This document shows positions 8,438 through 16,371 of a DNA stretch of 64,000 nucleotides, piece by piece. The stretch comes from Palsa-504 sp963739135 (lineage in GTDB: Bacteria > Actinomycetota > Actinomycetes > Streptosporangiales > Streptosporangiaceae), in NCBI GenBank assembly GCA_963739135.1, contig CAVTZG010000005.1:4415-68414 (forward strand). The letters are read 5' to 3'. Every line of letters begins with the position of its first letter. The first letter of the stretch is position 1. A program made the position numbers and the translations under genes. Below the pieces are notes generated by a model. It saw only the letters and a list, made by a program, of their open reading frames with translations. It was not told where the DNA came from and did no database searches.

Positions 8438-8780
8438 TTGGCCGAACCCTACGCTCTATCCTCCCCGCTCGCCTCCGGGGCGCTGCGAGCCGGCTCCTTC
8501 CCTCGTCGCTCTCTGTCTTCCCGCTCGCTCTGTTTTCCCGCTCGCTCTGTTTTCCCGCTCGCTCTGTCTTCCCGCTCGCTCTGTCTTCCCGCTCGCCTCC
8601 GGCGCCTCTTGACGCGCCGCCTTCCCTCGTCGCTCCTCCGTCGCGCCAGGGGTGGGTCCGTGGGGACAACGGAGTCCAGGCGACGCCGGCGCCTTTGGCT
8701 CGCGGGGGAGTCCAGGCGACGCCGGCGCCTTTGGCTTGCGGGGGAGTCCAGTCGGCGCCGGCGCCTTTGGCGCGCGGGGG
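8438..8780. repeat. Repeat-filled gap: 17-bp x5 and 36-bp x3 arrays
   Basis: This 375-bp gap between trpB2 and pntB has no gene. It holds five 17-bp units (8511-8595, CTCTGTCTTCCCGCTCG) and three 36-bp units (8672-8779, beginning GAGTCCAGGCGACGCC and containing CCTTTGGC). The region as a whole resembles 50495-50605 before rpsP, which has one copy of each part. A short piece also matches the start of the LivF gene (about 47918-47972). Confidence 0.8.
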
Positions 8781-8786
8781 AGATCG

Positions 8787-10199
8787 TTAGCCGACTAGCG
8801 TTTTCACGGCGGAGGTCAGCTGGGCCATGGCCTTCTTGGCGTCGGCGAAGTACATGCTGGTCTTCGGGTTGAAGTACAGCTCGTTCTCCATGCCCGCGTA
8901 GCCGGTGCCCATCGAGCGCTTGATCACTATGACGGACTTGGCCTGGTCCACGTCCAGAATCGGCATGCCGGAGATGTCGTTGCCGGGGCGGCGGGCCGCC
9001 GGGTTGGTCACGTCGTTCGCCCCGATGACCAGGGCCACGTCGGTGCGGGCGAACTCCGGGTTGATCTCGTCCATCTCCTTCAGCTGCGGGTAGGGCACGT
9101 TCGCCTCGGCCAGCAGCACGTTCATGTGCCCGGGCATCCGGCCCGCCACCGGGTGGATGGCGTAGCTGACCTCGATGCCGTGGTCCTCCAGGACCTTGGC
9201 CAGCTCGGCCACGCCGTGCTGGGCCTGCGCGGCGGCCAGGCCGTAGCCGGGCACGATGATCACCTTGGACGCGTACGCGAGCTGGATGGCCGCGTCGTCG
9301 GCCGCGATCGAGCGGACCTGGGCGTCGACCGGCCCGCCGATGGCGACCGCGCTGTCGCCGGTGCCGAACCCGCCCACGATGATGTTGACCAGCGACCGGT
9401 TCATCGCGTCGGCCATCAGCTTGGTCAGGATGCTACCGGAGGCGCCCACCAGCGCGCCGGCCACGATCAGCGCCCAGTTGCCGATGACGAACCCGGCCAT
9501 CGCGACCGCGGTGCCGGTGAACGCGTTCAGCAGCGAGATCACCACCGGCATGTCCGCGCCGCCGATCGGCAGCACCATCATCACGCCGAACGCCAGCGAC
9601 GCGAGCACCACGATCAACAGTGCGGGCAGGCTGGCGGTGCTGAACATGTACGCGGCCGTGCCGATCGCCACGACGGCCAGGACCGCGTTGAGCAGGCGGC
9701 CGCCCTTGAAGGTGATCGGCCGCCCGGGGATGAATCCTTGCAGCTTGCCGGCCGCGATGATCGACCCGGAGAACGTCACCGAGCCGATGAGCACGTCCAG
9801 GACCGTGAACACCGTGGTGGTGCCGAGCACGCCGCTCACGTGGGACTCGGCGTCGTAGTAGCCGTAGATCGCCACCAGCGCGGCGGCGCCGCCGCCCACC
9901 GCGTTGAACGCCGACACCAGCTGCGGCATCGCCGTCATCTGGATCGTCCGGGCCGCGTACAGGCCGATCCCGGAGCCGATCAGCGCGCCGGCGATCAGCA
10001 CGATCCAGCCGGTCGTGGTGACCGTGCCGTCGTGGATCATCAGGATGAGCGTGGCGATGCCGGCCACGATCATGCCGGCCATCGACACCTGGTTGCCGCG
10101 CCGTGCCGTCGCCGGACTGTTCATTTGGTGCAGCCCGATGACGAAGAGCGCCGCGGCCAGCACGTAGACGAGCTGGATGGAATTTTCGTAGCTGGTCAT
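8787..10199 (-). CDS. pntB: NAD(P) transhydrogenase, beta subunit
   Basis: A 470-residue membrane subunit of proton-translocating transhydrogenase, which uses the proton gradient to reduce NADP+ with NADH. The first about 280 residues are hydrophobic (domain II). The rest is the NADP(H)-binding domain III, with GYGLAAAQAQHGVAEL and the loop IHPVAGRMPGHMNVLLAEANVPY. Length matches the family. It is the last gene of the minus-strand operon pntAA-pntAB-pntB and overlaps pntAB by four bases. Confidence 0.96.
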   Translation of the reverse strand: MTSYENSIQLVYVLAAALFVIGLHQMNSPATARRGNQVSMAGMIVAGIATLILMIHDGTVTTTGWIVLIAGALIGSGIGLYAARTIQMTAMPQLVSAFNAVGGGAAALVAIYGYYDAESHVSGVLGTTTVFTVLDVLIGSVTFSGSIIAAGKLQGFIPGRPITFKGGRLLNAVLAVVAIGTAAYMFSTASLPALLIVVLASLAFGVMMVLPIGGADMPVVISLLNAFTGTAVAMAGFVIGNWALIVAGALVGASGSILTKLMADAMNRSLVNIIVGGFGTGDSAVAIGGPVDAQVRSIAADDAAIQLAYASKVIIVPGYGLAAAQAQHGVAELAKVLEDHGIEVSYAIHPVAGRMPGHMNVLLAEANVPYPQLKEMDEINPEFARTDVALVIGANDVTNPAARRPGNDISGMPILDVDQAKSVIVIKRSMGTGYAGMENELYFNPKTSMYFADAKKAMAQLTSAVKTLVG

Positions 10200-10579
10200 G
10201 ACCGCGTCCTGCCTATGCCGACCCGTCCGGCCAGGCCCTTGAGGCCCCGGTGGCCGTTCAGCTCTGCCACGCTCTCCTGGCTCACCTGCGGGGCCGGAGC
10301 CTTCTTGCGGAACATCTTCAGCATCCGCTCGGTCACCATGTAGCCACCCACCACGTTGGCGGCGGCGAAGACTGAGGCGATGAACGCGAGGACGTAGCCG
10401 ACGGGATTGTGCGCCGTGACCCCGATCAGCAGGGCGCCCATGAGCACGATGCCGTGGATGGAGTTGGTCGCCGACATAAGCGGCGTGTGCAGCGTGGCCG
10501 GGACCTTCCCGATGACCTCGATGCCTATGAGCAGCGCGAGGATGAAGATGGTCAGGTCGGTTACTAGTGCCGTCGACAT
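10196..10579 (-). CDS. pntAB: NAD(P) transhydrogenase, small membrane alpha-2 subunit
   Basis: 127 residues with about three transmembrane helices (FILALLIGIEVIGKVP, HGIVLMGALLIGV, GYVLAFIASVFAAANVVGGYMVTERML), matching the separate PntAB subunit found where the E. coli alpha chain is split. It supplies the membrane part beside PntB. The C-terminal 30 residues are a soluble basic tail. It sits 10 bp after pntAA and overlaps pntB by an ATGA junction. Confidence 0.94.
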   Translation of the reverse strand: MSTALVTDLTIFILALLIGIEVIGKVPATLHTPLMSATNSIHGIVLMGALLIGVTAHNPVGYVLAFIASVFAAANVVGGYMVTERMLKMFRKKAPAPQVSQESVAELNGHRGLKGLAGRVGIGRTRS

Positions 10580-10589
10580 CGGCGCCTTC

Positions 10590-11738
10590 CTAGGGGTGCG
10601 GTTCGGCTTGGAGGAGGCGGGATACGGCCTCGTTCACGACCTTGCCGTCGTGCGTAATTACCACGCCGGCCTGTATCTCGTCGGTGGTGTCGATGGCGAG
10701 CGCGCCGTCGGAGGTCATGTGCAGCAGCAGCGCGGAGATGTTCCGCGAGTAGGCGTTCGAGGACGCCGTCGGCACGGCGGCGGGCAGGTTGTCCGCCCCG
10801 ATGATCCTGACCCCGTTGCCGGTGACAACCGTCTCGCCGGGCCGGGATCCGGTCACGTTGCCGCCGAGCGCGCTGGCGCCCATGTCCACGATGACCGAGC
10901 CGGGGGACATCGCCTTGAGCGCGTCTTCGGTGACCAGCAGCGGCGGCCTGCGCCCGGGCACCTGGGCGGTGGTGATCACCACGTCGTGCCGGGCGATGTG
11001 GCCGGCCAGCTCGTCCTGCTGGGCCTGCCGTTCCTCCGCGGTCAGCTCGCGCGCGTAACCGCCCTCGCCCGCCGCGCTTCCCACCGAGGTCAGCTCGATG
11101 AAGGTGGCCCCGAGCGACTCGACCTCGCCCTTGGACGCGGGCCGGACATCGTAGCCGCTCACGACCGAGCCGAGACGTCGGGCGGTGCCGATCGCCTGCA
11201 GGCCGGCCACACCCGCGCCGAGCACGAGGACCTTAGCGGGCGGGGCGGTACCCGCCGCGGTGATCAGCAGCGGGAAGAACCGGCCGAATGTATCCGCGGC
11301 CACCAGAGCGGCCTTGTAGCCGGCCACGTTCGACTGGGAGCTGAGTGCGTCCATCGGCTGGGCCCGGGACAGGGTGCGCGGCAAGCCGTCCAGGCTGATC
11401 GCGGTCACGCCCTTGGCGGCCAGCGCGGTGGCCAGTTCCGGGTCGGTGAGCGGGGCCAGCATGCCGATGATCGCCTGGCCCTTGCCGAGCTGCTCCATCA
11501 TGGTCGGTGACGGCTTGGTGACGGTGAGGATCACGTCGGCGGACGCGAGCAGCTCGGCGGTGCCCACGATGGTCGCGCCCGCGTCGGCGTAGGCGGCATC
11601 GGTCAGCCAGGCGCCCTCGCCTGCCCCCCGCTCCACCAGCACCTCGATCCCCGCGGGCCCGAGCTTGGCCACCGCGTCCGGCACCAGGGCCACCCGGCGC
11701 TCACCCGGCGCGGTCTCCTTGACGACAGCTGCCTTCAT
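10590..11738 (-). CDS. pntAA: NAD(P) transhydrogenase, alpha-1 subunit (NAD-binding)
   Basis: A 382-residue soluble domain I. It has the alanine dehydrogenase/PNT N-terminal fold (GERRVALVPDAVAKLGPAGIEVLVE) and a Rossmann domain around KVLVLGAGVAGLQAIGTARRLG, followed by DVRPASKGEVESLGA, and binds NADH. ATG at 11738 starts the operon. The 250 bp upstream to the IclR gene are non-coding and hold two direct repeats (14 bp at 11797-11824 and a pair around CCCGAATCGCCGGC near 11934-11975). Confidence 0.95.
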   Translation of the reverse strand: MKAAVVKETAPGERRVALVPDAVAKLGPAGIEVLVERGAGEGAWLTDAAYADAGATIVGTAELLASADVILTVTKPSPTMMEQLGKGQAIIGMLAPLTDPELATALAAKGVTAISLDGLPRTLSRAQPMDALSSQSNVAGYKAALVAADTFGRFFPLLITAAGTAPPAKVLVLGAGVAGLQAIGTARRLGSVVSGYDVRPASKGEVESLGATFIELTSVGSAAGEGGYARELTAEERQAQQDELAGHIARHDVVITTAQVPGRRPPLLVTEDALKAMSPGSVIVDMGASALGGNVTGSRPGETVVTGNGVRIIGADNLPAAVPTASSNAYSRNISALLLHMTSDGALAIDTTDEIQAGVVITHDGKVVNEAVSRLLQAEPHP

Positions 11739-11796
11739 ATCGCTGACCTCATATCCGTTACCCGGTGGTGTCGTTTCCGTCCGTACCAGTTATTCA

Positions 11797-11824
11797 ATGA
11801 TTGCACATCCATGATTGCACATCC
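11797..11824. repeat. 14-bp direct repeat upstream of pntAA
   Basis: ATGATTGCACATCC occurs twice in tandem in an unusually AT-rich part of the gap between pntAA and the IclR gene. It could be a regulator site in the pnt promoter; nothing shows which. Confidence 0.5.
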
Positions 11825-11989
11825 ATCGAAGCATCGGTTGCCGCGGCGGAGTGGTCTTCCACACTCTGGCAGGTTACCGGCCCCTACATGGTCCGGCCAT
11901 GGCCATGCGCCACCGTCCGGCCGGGCCTTTAGTCCCGAATCGCCGGCTGGGCCCGTAGTCCCGAATCGCCGGCCAGGCCCGTCCGTCCC

Positions 11990-12706
11990 TCAGTGCTCGG
12001 CACGCAACAGCTTGCTGATCCGGTCTCCGGCCGCCACCACGGCGCCGGCGTGGAGTCGGCCCGGCAACCGGGTCAGCCGCTCGATCGGTCCGGACACGGA
12101 GACCGCGGCCAGCACCCGCCCGCCGGGCCCGCGCACCGGGGCGGACACCGAGGCCACGCCGGGCTCGCGCTCGGCCGCGGTGGCGGCCCAGCCGCGTCGG
12201 CGGACCTGGGCCAGCGTGGTGGCGGTGAACTTCGCGCCGCGCAGCCCGCGGTGCATCCGGCTGCCTTCCTCCCAGGCCAGCAGGACCTGGGCGGCCGAGC
12301 CGGCGGTCATCGGCAGCGCCGCCCCGACTGGGACGGTGTCGCGCAGCCCGCTGGTGCGCTCGGCCGCCGCCACGCAGATCCGCGTGTCGGCGTGCGGCCG
12401 GTACAGCTGCGCGCTTTCCCCGGTGGCGTCCCGCAGCTGGGCCAGGACGGGCTGGGCCACGGCCAGCAGCCGGTCCTCGCCGGCCGCCGCGGCCAGCTCG
12501 CCGATCCGCGGGCCGAGCACGAACCGGCCCTGCGCGTCGCGGGCCAGCAGCCGGTGGGTTTCCAGGGCCACCGCGATGCGGTGCGCGGTCGGCCGGGCCA
12601 GGCCCGTGGCCTTGACCAGCTGCGCCAGCGAAGCAGGCCCGCTCTCCAGGGCAGACAGAACGGAAACGGTCTTGTCGAGGACGCCGACTCCGCTAGAGTT
12701 GTTCAT
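11990..12706 (-). CDS. ndgR: IclR-family regulator, NdgR/AreB type
   Basis: A 238-residue IclR regulator: winged helix at about residues 10-65 (ALESGPASLAQLVKATGLARPTAHRIAVALE) and an IclR effector domain. Divergence from leuCD is the hallmark of NdgR/AreB, which in Streptomyces controls leucine biosynthesis and nitrogen-dependent growth. ATG at 12706 gives MNNSSGVGVLDKTVSVLSAL, the usual family beginning; the frame is open 12 codons upstream. It probably regulates leuCD and itself through the palindrome at 12721-12739. Confidence 0.9.
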   Translation of the reverse strand: MNNSSGVGVLDKTVSVLSALESGPASLAQLVKATGLARPTAHRIAVALETHRLLARDAQGRFVLGPRIGELAAAAGEDRLLAVAQPVLAQLRDATGESAQLYRPHADTRICVAAAERTSGLRDTVPVGAALPMTAGSAAQVLLAWEEGSRMHRGLRGAKFTATTLAQVRRRGWAATAAEREPGVASVSAPVRGPGGRVLAAVSVSGPIERLTRLPGRLHAGAVVAAGDRISKLLRAEH

Positions 12707-12720
12707 GTTATGAATACTGC

Positions 12721-12739
12721 CGTCTCGAATTGCGAGACG
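12721..12739. promoter_or_regulatory. Perfect palindrome in the ndgR-leuC divergent promoter
   Basis: CGTCTCGAATTGCGAGACG has 7-bp perfect arms around AATTG. It lies 15 bp from the ndgR start and 48 bp before leuC. Position and symmetry suit an IclR-dimer operator; binding by the adjacent regulator is inferred. Confidence 0.6.
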
Positions 12740-12786
12740 CAAGGCTGCCTGGCCGCCTGCGGCGGAGGGCGAAGGGAGAGAGCGTG

Positions 12787-14220
12787 ATGGGCCGTACGCT
12801 CGCCGAGAAGATCTGGGACGCCCACGTGGTGCGCCGCGCGGAAGGCGAGCCCGATCTGCTCTATATCGACCTTCACCTGATCCACGAGGTGACCAGCCCG
12901 CAGGCGTTCGACGGGCTGCGCGCCGCGAACCGGCGGGTGCGGCGGCCCGACCTGACCATCGCCACCGAGGACCACAACGTGCCGACCACCGGCATCACCG
13001 GCCCCGGCGCGCCCACCCCCCTCTACGGCCCGGGCAGCCCGTTCACCGACCCGGTCTCCCGCACCCAGGTCGAGGCGCTGCGCAAGAACTGCGCCGAGTT
13101 CGGCATCCGGCTGCACCCGACGGGCGACGCCGGCCAGGGCATCGTGCACGTCATCGGCCCCCAGCTGGGCCTGACCCAGCCTGGCCTGACCATCGTCTGC
13201 GGCGACTCTCACACCTCCACCCACGGCGCGCTGGGCGCGCTGGCCTTCGGCATCGGGACCAGCGAGGTCGAGCACGTGCTGGCCACCCAGACGCTGCCGC
13301 AGCAGCGGCCCAAGACCATGGCCATCACCGTCGACGGCGTGCTGCCCGGCGGGGTGACGCCCAAGGACCTGATCCTGGCCATCATCGCCAAGATCGGCAC
13401 CGGCGGCGGCCAGGGCTACGTGGTCGAGTACCGCGGTCCCGCGGTCCGCGCGCTGTCCATGGAGGGCCGCCTGACCGTGTGCAACATGTCCATCGAGGCC
13501 GGTGCCCGGGCGGGCCTGGTGGCCCCGGACGACGTGACCTTCGCCTACCTGGAGGGCCGGCCGCACGCCCCGTCCGGCGCCGCATGGGAGGCCGCGCTCG
13601 ATTACTGGCGTTCGCTGCCCGGCGACGAGGACGCGGTCTTCGACCGCGAGGTCAAGCTGGATGCCGGGACGCTGACCCCGTACGTGACCTGGGGCACCAA
13701 CCCGGGCCAGGCGCTGCCGCTGGCGGCCTCGGTACCCGATCCGGACTCGATCGCCGACCCGGACCAGCGGGCCGCCGCCGAGCGCGCGCTGACCTACATG
13801 GACCTCAAGCCCGGCACCGCGCTGCGCGACATCGCCGTGGACACGGTATTCCTCGGCTCCTGCACCAACGGCCGGCTGGAGGACCTGCGCGCCGCCGCCT
13901 CGGTCCTGGCCGGGCGGCACGTCGCTCCGTCCGTCCGGATGCTGGTCGTGCCCGGGTCCATGCAGGTGCGGGCCCAGGCCGAGACCGAAGGCCTGGACGC
14001 GGTGTTCACCGCGGCGGGCGCCGAGTGGCGGGCGGCCGGCTGCTCCATGTGCCTGGGCATGAACCCGGACAAGCTCGCCCCCGGCGAGCGCAGCGCGTCG
14101 ACCTCCAACCGTAACTTCGAGGGCCGCCAGGGCAAGGGCGGGCGCACCCACCTGGTCTCGCCCGCGGTGGCCGCCGCCACCGCCGTGACCGGCCACCTCA
14201 GCTCGCCCGCGGACCTGTAA
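12787..14220 (+). CDS. leuC: 3-isopropylmalate dehydratase, large subunit
   Basis: A 477-residue aconitase-family subunit that isomerises 2- to 3-isopropylmalate in leucine synthesis with LeuD. Conserved parts are LAEKIWDAHVV, CGDSHTSTHGALGALAFGIGTSEVEHVLATQ and cluster cysteines in FLGSCTNGR and CSMCLGMNPD. ATG at 12787 follows GGGAGAG; GTG at 12784 is also possible. It heads the leuCD operon, divergent from ndgR. Confidence 0.97.
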   Translation: MGRTLAEKIWDAHVVRRAEGEPDLLYIDLHLIHEVTSPQAFDGLRAANRRVRRPDLTIATEDHNVPTTGITGPGAPTPLYGPGSPFTDPVSRTQVEALRKNCAEFGIRLHPTGDAGQGIVHVIGPQLGLTQPGLTIVCGDSHTSTHGALGALAFGIGTSEVEHVLATQTLPQQRPKTMAITVDGVLPGGVTPKDLILAIIAKIGTGGGQGYVVEYRGPAVRALSMEGRLTVCNMSIEAGARAGLVAPDDVTFAYLEGRPHAPSGAAWEAALDYWRSLPGDEDAVFDREVKLDAGTLTPYVTWGTNPGQALPLAASVPDPDSIADPDQRAAAERALTYMDLKPGTALRDIAVDTVFLGSCTNGRLEDLRAAASVLAGRHVAPSVRMLVVPGSMQVRAQAETEGLDAVFTAAGAEWRAAGCSMCLGMNPDKLAPGERSASTSNRNFEGRQGKGGRTHLVSPAVAAATAVTGHLSSPADL

Positions 14221-14231
14221 GGAGACCGACC

Positions 14232-14825
14232 ATGGAACCGTTCACCACGCACACCGGCCGGGCCGTCCCGCTGCGGCGGACCAACGTGGACACCGACCAG
14301 ATCATCCCGGCCGAGTACCTCAAGCGGGTCAGCCGGGCCGGGTTCGGCCAGGGCCTGTTCGCGGCCTGGCGCGAGGACCCGTCGTTCGTGCTCAACCAGC
14401 CGCAGTACGACGGGGCCACGATCCTGGTCGCGGGCCTGGATTTCGGCACCGGCTCGTCCCGCGAGCACGCCGTCTGGGCGCTGACCGACTACGGTTTCCG
14501 GGCCGTGATCGCCCCCCGGTTCGGCGACATCTTCCGCAACAACGCCACCAAGGCGGGCCTGCTGCCGATCATCCTGCCCGAGGCCGCCGTGAGCGCCCTG
14601 CAGTACGCCGTCGAGGCCGATCCGGGCACCGAGGTGACCGTGGATCTCGGCGCCCGCGTGGTCCTGGCCGAGGCGGCCGGCATCAAGGCCTCCTTCGACC
14701 TCGACGACTACACCCGCTGGCGCCTGATGGAGGGCCTCGACGACATCGGCCTGACCCTCCGCCACGTCGACGAGATCACCGCCTTCGAGCTCTCCCGCCC
14801 CTCCTGGCTCCCGGTCACCGCCTGA
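14232..14825 (+). CDS. leuD: 3-isopropylmalate dehydratase, small subunit
   Basis: A 197-residue swivel-domain partner of LeuC. NVDTDQIIPAEYLKRV and FGTGSSREHAVWALTDYGFRAVIAPRFGDIF are the family signatures. AGGAG lies before the ATG at 14232, 11 bp after leuC. Length is standard. A degraded HU gene, normally the next gene in actinobacteria, follows. Confidence 0.97.
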   Translation: MEPFTTHTGRAVPLRRTNVDTDQIIPAEYLKRVSRAGFGQGLFAAWREDPSFVLNQPQYDGATILVAGLDFGTGSSREHAVWALTDYGFRAVIAPRFGDIFRNNATKAGLLPIILPEAAVSALQYAVEADPGTEVTVDLGARVVLAEAAGIKASFDLDDYTRWRLMEGLDDIGLTLRHVDEITAFELSRPSWLPVTA

Positions 14826-14844
14826 CCCGCCTGGAACAGGCCGC

Positions 14845-14907
14845 GCAACGACGTCGTTGCCACAACGACGCGCACCAGACGACGTGATTGTCACAACGAC
14901 GTCGTTG
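14845..14907. repeat. Two copies of a CAACGACGTCGTTG palindrome after leuD
   Basis: GCAACGACGTCGTTGC (14845-14860) is a perfect 16-bp palindrome and CAACGACGTCGTTG recurs at 14894-14907, with a half-site ACAACGACG between. They occupy the place where the 5' half of the HU gene would be expected. Operator, repeat or deletion scar are all possible. Confidence 0.7.
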
Positions 14908-14965
14908 CCATGCCCCGGCGACCGCGCCCGGTTGCAGGTACGCTCCGAGCCCGCCAGCCACACCG

Positions 14966-15112
14966 ATGGTCACCGTCCCGGTTCAAGAACGCCGCCCGGC
15001 CCACCCGGCCACCGGAGCCACCATCCAGGTGCCGAAGTCCTCGGTGCCCAGGTTCCGCGCCGCCGCCGACTTCAAGGCCCTGGTCAACGGCGAGAAGCCG
15101 GGCCAGAAGTAA
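14966..15112 (+). pseudogene. C-terminal remnant of a HU-type DNA-binding protein gene
   Basis: The 48 residues end in HPATGATIQVPKSSVPRFR followed by AAADFKALVNG, which match the C-terminal arm and helix of HU (pattern NPxTGxxIxVxxxxVPxFxxxxxFKxxV). The N-terminal two-thirds of HU, including GFGxF, are absent and replaced by palindromic sequence, so this cannot make a normal HU. The location after leuCD matches the usual place of hup in actinobacteria. An unrelated short frame that happens to resemble HU is the alternative. Confidence 0.5.
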
Positions 15113-15129
15113 CGGCACCAAGGACAGCA

Positions 15130-15215
15130 AAGCGGGCGGCCTCCAAAGGAATCACCTGGACGGAATCACCTGGACGGAATCACCTGGACGGAATCACCTG
15201 GACGGCCGCCCGCTT
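15130..15215. terminator. Hairpin with a 4 x 14-bp array in its loop
   Basis: AAGCGGGCGGCC (15130-15141) pairs perfectly with GGCCGCCCGCTT (15204-15215). The 62-base loop contains four exact tandem copies of GGAATCACCTGGAC (15148-15203). It lies between the HU remnant and the convergent ddl end, as a bidirectional terminator would. The ddl stop is inside the array. Confidence 0.65.
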
Positions 15216-16356
15216 GCCGTCTCAAAGCAGGTAAGCGCGGCCCGGGCCGTTTCTGCAGCGCGGTCTGGATGATCCGGTCGACCAGCTGCGGCAGCGGCAG
15301 GCCGCTGGCTGCCCACATCATCGGGAAGCCCGAGGCGGGCGTCATCCCCGGCATGGTGTTGATCTCGTTGACCAGGATTTCCCCGGCCGCGGTGTAGAAG
15401 AAGTCCACCCGGGCCAGGCCCTCGCACGAGATGGCGTCGAACGCCGCGCAGGCCAGCCGCCGGATCCGGTCAGCGGCCGAAGCAGGGATGGGCGCCGGGA
15501 TCGTCATCGACGTCCCCGAAGCCAGGTACTTGGCCGTGAAGTCGTAGAACTGCGACCCGGAGTCCACCACCACCTGGCCGGGCACGCTGGCCTCGGGCGG
15601 GCCGCCGTCCAGGCCCTCCAGCACCGCGCACTCCACCTCCATGCCGTCGACCGCGGCCTCCACCAGCACCTTGGGGTCGTGCACCCGGGCAGCCTCCACC
15701 GCGGATTCCAGCTCGCCAAGAGACACCACACGGGTGATCCCGATGCTCGACCCGCCGCGGGCCGGCTTGACGAACACCGGCCAGCCGAGCTCAGCGATCT
15801 CGTCGAGCACCCGTTTGCGCTCGACCAGGCCAGAGGACCAGTCGCGGTCATGCACCACCACGTAGCGGCCCACCGGCAGGCCGCGCGCCGCGATGATCAG
15901 CTTCATGTACTCCTTGTCCATGCCCGCCGCGCTGGCGAACACCCCGGCCCCGGCGTAGCGGGTACCGGTCATCTCCAGCAGCCCCTGCAGCGTGCCGTCC
16001 TCGCCGAACGTCCCGTGCAGCAGCGGCAGCACTACGTCCACCTCGCCCAGGTCCCGCGGCACCGCACCCGGCGCCGTCACCTCCAAGACGGCACCAGGCC
16101 GGGGCGTGATCTCGGCGCCAGGCACCGCCACCGCCGCCACGGAAGGCAAACCAGCAGACGACAGCGCCAGCCGGGCCGGGTCACCCGAGGTGAGCACCCA
16201 CCGCCCGTCGGTGGCGATGCCGATGGGCAGCACCTCGTAGCGTTCCGGGTCGATGGCGGACAGGACCAGGCCCGCGCTGGCGCAGGACACGGCGTGCTCG
16301 GTGCTGCGGCCGCCGAACACCACGGCCACCCGGATCTTGCGCTGCTGCCCCGTCAC
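15166..16356 (-). CDS. ddl: D-alanine--D-alanine ligase
   Basis: A 396-residue ATP-grasp enzyme making D-Ala-D-Ala for peptidoglycan. Motifs are VVFGGRSTEHAVS, LPLLHGTFGEDGTLQGLLEM, VFVKPARGGSSIGI and LVNEINTMPGMTPASGFP. GTG at 16356 is the start. The normal end is near LQKRPG; the last about 20 residues are read from the terminator hairpin and its 14-bp repeats, so the tail is probably acquired. It lies 15 bp after the trans-sulfuration gene on the same strand, in the run plsC-like - gpsA - this gene. Confidence 0.96.
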   Translation of the reverse strand: MTGQQRKIRVAVVFGGRSTEHAVSCASAGLVLSAIDPERYEVLPIGIATDGRWVLTSGDPARLALSSAGLPSVAAVAVPGAEITPRPGAVLEVTAPGAVPRDLGEVDVVLPLLHGTFGEDGTLQGLLEMTGTRYAGAGVFASAAGMDKEYMKLIIAARGLPVGRYVVVHDRDWSSGLVERKRVLDEIAELGWPVFVKPARGGSSIGITRVVSLGELESAVEAARVHDPKVLVEAAVDGMEVECAVLEGLDGGPPEASVPGQVVVDSGSQFYDFTAKYLASGTSMTIPAPIPASAADRIRRLACAAFDAISCEGLARVDFFYTAAGEILVNEINTMPGMTPASGFPMMWAASGLPLPQLVDRIIQTALQKRPGPRLPALRRQAGGRPGDSVQVIPSR

Positions 16357-16371
16357 GCGACCTCCAAGAAC

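Noticed and set aside
8511..8779. CRISPR-like or coding region in the trpB2-pntB gap
   Set aside because: Tandem repeats without spacers; open frames through them show only repeat-derived Arg/Ser text and no start with a ribosome-binding site.
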